From NCBI GenBank assembly GCA_022510505.1, contig JAFLTL010000001.1, positions 1 to 64,000 of the forward strand: a DNA stretch of 64,000 nucleotides. The letters run 5' to 3'. The translations under genes and the position numbers were made by a program. Shown here in pieces: positions 62,573-64,000 of the stretch. The notes beneath the pieces were generated by a model. It was given only the letters and a program-made list of their open reading frames with translations. It ran no database searches and was not told the origin of the DNA. This DNA is from Muribaculaceae bacterium. Lineage in GTDB: Bacteria; Bacteroidota; Bacteroidia; Bacteroidales; Muribaculaceae. How positions within the stretch are numbered: position 1 is the first letter of the stretch; each line of letters starts with the position of its first letter.

Positions 62573-63703
62573 ATGAAACGAGCTTTATTATTCTGTTTTT
62601 TGCCAATTATGCTGATGGGATGTATGAAGAAAGAGGAGTCGAAATTGAGGATGGTTGTTGGTACCTACACCAACAGCGATTCGAAAGGGGTTTATTCCTA
62701 TAGTGTAAGTGAAGATTTCAGTGAGTTTAAACTTTTAGATACCTGTAGAATTGATAATCCTTCTTATCTGACTCTCTCGGAAGATGGGAGCAGAATTTAC
62801 GCAGTCAGTGAGATGTCGGATTCGAGCGCTTCTGTGTATGCAATAGCATTTGACGCATCGAACGGTAAGTTTAAGGTTTTAAACAATCAGATGACCGAGG
62901 GTACTGACCCATGTTATGTTTCGACAAATGGTTCGGTTGTCGTGACTGCAAATTACGGTGGTTCATTGAGCGTTTTTCCTATACAACCGGATGGTAGTTT
63001 AAAACCTATGTCCCAGTTTTTTGAAGGGAGTATAGGTGGCCCTGACACTTTAAGACAGATAAAGCCTCATGTACATTGCGTTGCATTCTCGCGAGACAAC
63101 AGTAAACTATGGGTCAGTGATTTCAGTGCTGACCGTTTAATAGCATTTGATATTGTCGGAGAGGGTGATAGTATAATTCCTGTTGTTGCCGATGATGGAG
63201 AGCATTGGGCGGTTGTTGTAGGAGAGGACGATGGCCCTCGACATATTGTTTTTTCCAATGACGGTAAATTCGCTTATTCTATCGGAGAGCTGTCGGGTGC
63301 AGTAACAGTTTATGATGTTAATGATGGTTTACTCTCTGTAATTCAGAGAATTCAGGCCGATGAACACAATGCGAGAGCATCGGCCGACATCAAAATTTCA
63401 AAGGATGGTAGTACTCTATATGCGTCAGTCAGACGTAAGAACGACGGCATTGCAGTATTCCGGATTGACGAATCGACGGGACTCTTGTCTAAATTAGATT
63501 ATACCATGACGGGTGAACATCCCCGAAACTTCAATATCAGTCCCGATGGAAAATATTTGCTATGCGCATGTCGTGACTCTGATGTTATAGAAGTTTTTGA
63601 AATAGAACAGAATGGAAATATGAAGGGAACCTTGAAGTCTACAGGAATAAAGCTCAACGTTCCGCGTCCTGTTTGTATTGTTTTTACGGAGGATGGAGAA
63701 TAA
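62573..63703 (+). CDS. Lactonase-family (6-phosphogluconolactonase-like) lipoprotein
   Basis: A 376-residue seven-bladed beta-propeller lactonase (PF10282 type). Blade segments include VGTYTNSDSKGVYSY, SYLTLSEDG, VTANYGGSLSVFP, and HCVAFSRDNSKLWVSDF. The N-terminus is a lipoprotein signal with lipobox LMGC (Cys17), followed by MKKEES, an acidic stretch like the Bacteroidetes lipoprotein export signal, so it may be surface exposed. That argues against a cytosolic pentose-phosphate role; cleavage of a lactone or sugar derivative outside is likelier. Its stop overlaps the following kinase gene by 11 bases. Confidence 0.85.
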   Translation: MKRALLFCFLPIMLMGCMKKEESKLRMVVGTYTNSDSKGVYSYSVSEDFSEFKLLDTCRIDNPSYLTLSEDGSRIYAVSEMSDSSASVYAIAFDASNGKFKVLNNQMTEGTDPCYVSTNGSVVVTANYGGSLSVFPIQPDGSLKPMSQFFEGSIGGPDTLRQIKPHVHCVAFSRDNSKLWVSDFSADRLIAFDIVGEGDSIIPVVADDGEHWAVVVGEDDGPRHIVFSNDGKFAYSIGELSGAVTVYDVNDGLLSVIQRIQADEHNARASADIKISKDGSTLYASVRRKNDGIAVFRIDESTGLLSKLDYTMTGEHPRNFNISPDGKYLLCACRDSDVIEVFEIEQNGNMKGTLKSTGIKLNVPRPVCIVFTEDGE

Positions 63704-64000
63704 TTTGATCAATATTGTCAATAAATTTTCAATTGAAGAGACTCCTTTATTCGTTGAGTCTCATGGCAATGGAAACATAAACGAGACTTATAAAGTCTTG
63801 ACGAATGTTCAAGACCGTTCCTATATACTTCAACGGAAGAACGCTTTGATCTTCAAGAATATTCCTCGAATGATGCAGAATATTAAGAGTGTCACTGAGC
63901 ATATTCTGGATAAAAGTGAGAACGACGCAGTATTTCCTATTGATAATCTGAAGATTTATGATTGTAGAGATGGGAAGCCATTCGTTATGGATAATGGTGA
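63693..64000 (+). CDS. APH-fold sugar/aminoglycoside-type kinase, 5' part only
   Basis: Starts with ATG 63693 (MENNLINIVNKFSIEE), preceded by the ribosome-binding-like ACGGAGG, and runs off the window after about 102 residues. GNGNINETYKVLTN (about 29-42) and SYILQRKN (about 48-55) match the N-lobe of the aminoglycoside-phosphotransferase/N-acetylhexosamine 1-kinase fold, with the glycine-rich loop and the ATP-binding QRxN segment. In Bacteroidales such kinases often phosphorylate sugars rather than antibiotics. The catalytic lobe is outside the window, so the substrate cannot be judged. Confidence 0.82.
   Translation, partial: MENNLINIVNKFSIEETPLFVESHGNGNINETYKVLTNVQDRSYILQRKNALIFKNIPRMMQNIKSVTEHILDKSENDAVFPIDNLKIYDCRDGKPFVMDNG

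Noticed and set aside
63693-64000. Aminoglycoside-resistance gene
   Set aside because: Only the N-lobe of an APH-fold kinase is visible; in Bacteroidales this fold is commonly a sugar kinase, and the context (lactonase) is metabolic.

Overview
The window looks like chromosomal DNA of a gut-type Bacteroidales bacterium, possibly Muribaculaceae-like (the family is inferred and unverified). The signs are Bacteroidetes promoters (-33 TTTG, about 19-20 bp, -7 TAnnTTTG) upstream of many genes, a NusB of about 310 residues, a TraR/DksA protein without zinc cysteines, DUF4296 and DUF4494 proteins, an EF-G2 paralogue, NADH-type PyrK/PyrD, lipoproteins with Bacteroidetes-like signals and a secreted amylase with a T9SS-like tail. 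No prophage, intact insertion sequence, rRNA or CRISPR array is visible.

Left part (1-17.3 kb), mostly minus strand. A partial tRNA-Arg is followed by a transport/decarboxylation cluster: two paralogous phosphatidylserine-decarboxylase-like (pyruvoyl) enzymes, a GadC-like APC exchanger and an MFS carrier, with matching alanine-rich coiled segments in the two transporters. A divergent S9 (DPP IV-like) peptidase follows. Next is a glycerol-3-phosphate module: a broken glycerophosphodiesterase, a YccF protein, an outer-membrane porin and anaerobic glpA-glpB-glpC. An EF-G2 paralogue lacking the catalytic GTPase histidine diverges from lon, with a perfect 10+2+10 palindrome between them.

Middle part (17.5-39.7 kb). 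lon overlaps an alpha/beta hydrolase, followed by a membrane-embedded MurF-like ligase and a D-Ala-D-Ala-type ligase. A compact plus-strand run then holds ileS, DksA-like, lspA, a DUF4296 lipoprotein, a DUF59 Fe-S protein, an LpxH-like hydrolase and pgk. A SAM methyltransferase, uvrA, pyrK-pyrD, tcdA, an exported SGNH hydrolase, a small HExxH membrane protein and a rhamnose mutarotase follow.

Accessory patch (39.7-43.3 kb). About 0.9 kb of non-coding DNA, with a good promoter and a strongly folded untranslated leader, precedes a surface lipoprotein that combines a coiled coil, two collagen-like Gly-X-Y arrays and a CotH-type kinase domain.

Right part (43.4-64 kb). efp converges on an eight-gene minus-strand operon (hpt-adk-nusB-yajC-ybbR-coaE-trkH-trkA). 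Then come B12-dependent nrdJ, a DUF4494 protein and a YggS protein, and an operon of GH13 amylase, lipoprotein, SUI1 factor and folA. A DUF362 lipoprotein, a Stealth phosphotransferase with a glycosyltransferase, tRNA-Ser(CGA), a lipoprotein lactonase and the start of an APH-fold kinase close the window. Best candidates for little-described biology are the hydrolase/membrane-MurF/Ddl triad, the paired pyruvoyl decarboxylases with coiled-coil transporters, and the structured-leader CotH/collagen locus.
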